Assembly: GCF_002995745.1 (NCBI RefSeq)
Contig: NZ_PVXQ01000001.1
Span: 62,001 to 126,000 of the forward strand
Source: Clostridium vincentii
GTDB taxonomy: Bacteria; Bacillota; Clostridia; Clostridiales; Clostridiaceae
Direction of reading: 5' to 3'
DNA length: 64,000 nt
The notes below the pieces were generated by a model. The model did not search any database. It had not been told where the DNA came from and saw nothing but the letters and a program-made list of their open reading frames with translations. Below are positions 62,781 through 64,000 of the stretch, one piece after another. Both the position numbers and the translations under genes were made by a program. Each line of letters begins with the position of its first letter. The stretch's first letter is position 1.

Positions 62781-63487
62781 TACTTATATACTCCTCTATA
62801 TTTTTCTGGCAAAAGTTCTGCAATAGATTTCATCATTGTATTTAAGCACCTATCATCATAAACATGTTTTTCTTCGTTTTCTTTATCTCTTTTTGAAATA
62901 ACAACAGGATTACCAAACTTAATATTCACATCAGATATATTCCATTTCTCAGTTCCCATATCACCTGTTTCACTTATAGGTAACAGTCTATCAGTTCCAC
63001 TCATTCCTATTGGAATAATTTTAGCTTTTGTTAATCTTGCAATTAACAGTACACCTTTTTTGCCTTCAATCATTCCACCAGTTCTACTCCTTGTCCCCTC
63101 TGGAAACATCATAAGACTTTCTCCGCCCTTAACTGTTTTAACCATACTTGTTATGGCTTCTTTATCTGCAGTATTAGGCTTCACCTGAATGTTTTTAACT
63201 ATTTTTGTTCCTAAATTAGTTATAGCATCATCTGAAAGCTTAGCTCCTGCAACAAAGAACGGATCATATTTTTCTTTTAATATATAGTCTAAAATCAATC
63301 CATCGGAATTACTTAGATGATTACAAATAAATATAAATGGACCCTCTAGATTTTGTAATTTTTCAGTGCCCTCTATGTTTAATGTTGCATATTTTCTTAT
63401 ATATCTTTTAACAATTGTTTGAGTAAATTTTACTACTAAACTTTCAGGTAATATTTTAATTAGCTTCATTGCTAATGGTGATAACAT
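62780..63487 (-). CDS. plsC: 1-acylglycerol-3-phosphate O-acyltransferase
   Basis: A protein of about 235 residues. The acyltransferase motifs NHLSNSDGLIL (H-x4-D) and MMFPEGTRSRTG, plus VKPNTADKEAI, are intact. It adds the second acyl chain to form phosphatidic acid. I start at ATG 63487 because AAGAAGG is 9-10 nt upstream; GTG at 63499 touches that site. It is the first gene of the plsC-nth-ddl-nudix operon. A single hydrophobic N-terminal stretch may anchor it to the membrane. Confidence 0.93.
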   Translation of the reverse strand: MLSPLAMKLIKILPESLVVKFTQTIVKRYIRKYATLNIEGTEKLQNLEGPFIFICNHLSNSDGLILDYILKEKYDPFFVAGAKLSDDAITNLGTKIVKNIQVKPNTADKEAITSMVKTVKGGESLMMFPEGTRSRTGGMIEGKKGVLLIARLTKAKIIPIGMSGTDRLLPISETGDMGTEKWNISDVNIKFGNPVVISKRDKENEEKHVYDDRCLNTMMKSIAELLPEKYRGVYK

Positions 63488-63499
63488 TCCTTCACGCAC

Positions 63500-63730
63500 C
63501 TTCTTTTTTTAATAACTATTATTATATTATACTTGTATATAAAAGTCTATTCCACGAGCAATTTTCTACCTTGATATTTTAAATTCTCCTCCTATTAACA
63601 ATTTCTTTTGTTAATAAAAAAAGAAGCCTACCATTATAAATAAGCTTCTAATAATCTATTCATATTTTTTTGTTTTATCTATTTTTTACTGAAATTCATC
63701 AAACAAATTTCTATCCTCTTGATGTAGTTA
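63500..63730. other. Intergenic region between cysE and plsC
   Basis: No gene is seen. It contains the cysE terminator hairpin (63615-63650), a T-rich plsC upstream region and a possible extended -10 region near 63530. Otherwise AT-rich DNA without notable repeats. Confidence 0.6.
63615..63650 (-). terminator. cysE terminator
   Basis: AAGAAGCCTA and TAAGCTTCT pair imperfectly and the minus strand continues with TTTTTTTATTAAC, 80 nt after the cysE stop codon. Confidence 0.75.
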
Positions 63731-64000
63731 TCAAATTACTGACTTAGTCCTAATAATATTTCTTGCAGGAGAACCTACTGCCGTAGCATTTGGGGGCACG
63801 TCCCTTAACACTACTGCATTTGCGCCTATTTTGGCTCCCTCTCCTATTACAATTGGGCCTAGAATTTTGGCCCCTGAGCCTATAAGAACATTATTTTTCA
63901 CTGTAGGGTGTCTTTTCCCGGTATCCTTACCGGTTCCCCCTAAAGTTACACCATGGTATAAAACAACATCCTCACCAATTTCTGCCGTCTCACCGATTAC
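63731..64000 (-). CDS. cysE: Serine O-acetyltransferase CysE (5' end outside window)
   Basis: The minus strand encodes the C-terminal 89 residues, ending at TGA (63733-63731). Left-handed beta-helix hexapeptides are clear: [54 protein letters not shown], then [30 protein letters not shown] and GGTGK...KRHPT are the CysE acetyl-CoA and serine-binding motifs. It makes O-acetylserine for cysteine synthesis. The N-terminus lies beyond the window. Confidence 0.93.
   Translation of the reverse strand, partial: VIGETAEIGEDVVLYHGVTLGGTGKDTGKRHPTVKNNVLIGSGAKILGPIVIGEGAKIGANAVVLRDVPPNATAVGSPARNIIRTKSVI

Overview
This is a low-GC Firmicutes chromosome, almost certainly Clostridium in the strict sense. 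The right part (about 26.2-64 kb) carries conserved clostridial genes in typical order: ssrA, smpB, rnr, biotin genes, a membrane pyrophosphatase, secG, eno, gpmI, tpiA-pgk-gapA-cggR, rpoN, and cell-envelope, DNA repair and phospholipid genes. Almost all are on the minus strand and most have clear Shine-Dalgarno sites and terminators.

Positions 1 to about 12.8 kb are the replication and DNA-handling module of a temperate phage or phage-derived element, read on the minus strand toward position 1. The order is sigma-region-4-like regulator, antirepressor, small DUF-type proteins, DUF2800, DUF2815, family A DNA polymerase, phage sigma factor, VapE-type primase/helicase, VRR-NUC, SNF2 helicase, DUF1492-like regulator, HNH endonuclease, and a ParB/methylase gene that runs off the window. 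Terminase, structural, lysis and integrase genes must lie outside if they exist. A GCAAC-rich region around an AT-rich core (4.14-4.36 kb) looks like a replication origin. A GC-rich patch (1.4-1.5 kb) next to HNH could be a cos site.

Positions 12.8-26.2 kb are accessory cargo with no integrase, repressor or structural gene. It holds three tandem homologous hairpin RNA units (12.9-13.3 kb), a Com-like zinc-finger gene, a large unusual GTPase behind a perfect consensus promoter, a DUF4046-like gene, a Nudix gene, a restriction-modification locus, a HEPN ribonuclease/DUF262 pair, an orphan 3' tail of rlmD, and a putative ADP-ribosyltransferase-like gene. In the restriction-modification locus the C5-methyltransferase carries an N-terminal segment whose nuclease-like motif resembles that of the divergent endonuclease gene, and a relic of a second C5-methyltransferase lies beside it. 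This reads as a defence island attached to the prophage.

The tmRNA gene (26,213-26,831) is interrupted in its T-loop by a 267-nt group I intron. Removing it gives a normal 352-nt tmRNA. Further right, a BirA-type operator precedes bioF-bioH-bioC, a CggR-type operator with the Bacillus spacing precedes cggR-gapA-pgk-tpiA, and two two-component systems sit with an ABC exporter and with wall genes. The strongest candidates for something undescribed are the R-M locus with the duplicated nuclease motif, the three-unit RNA array, and the large GTPase.
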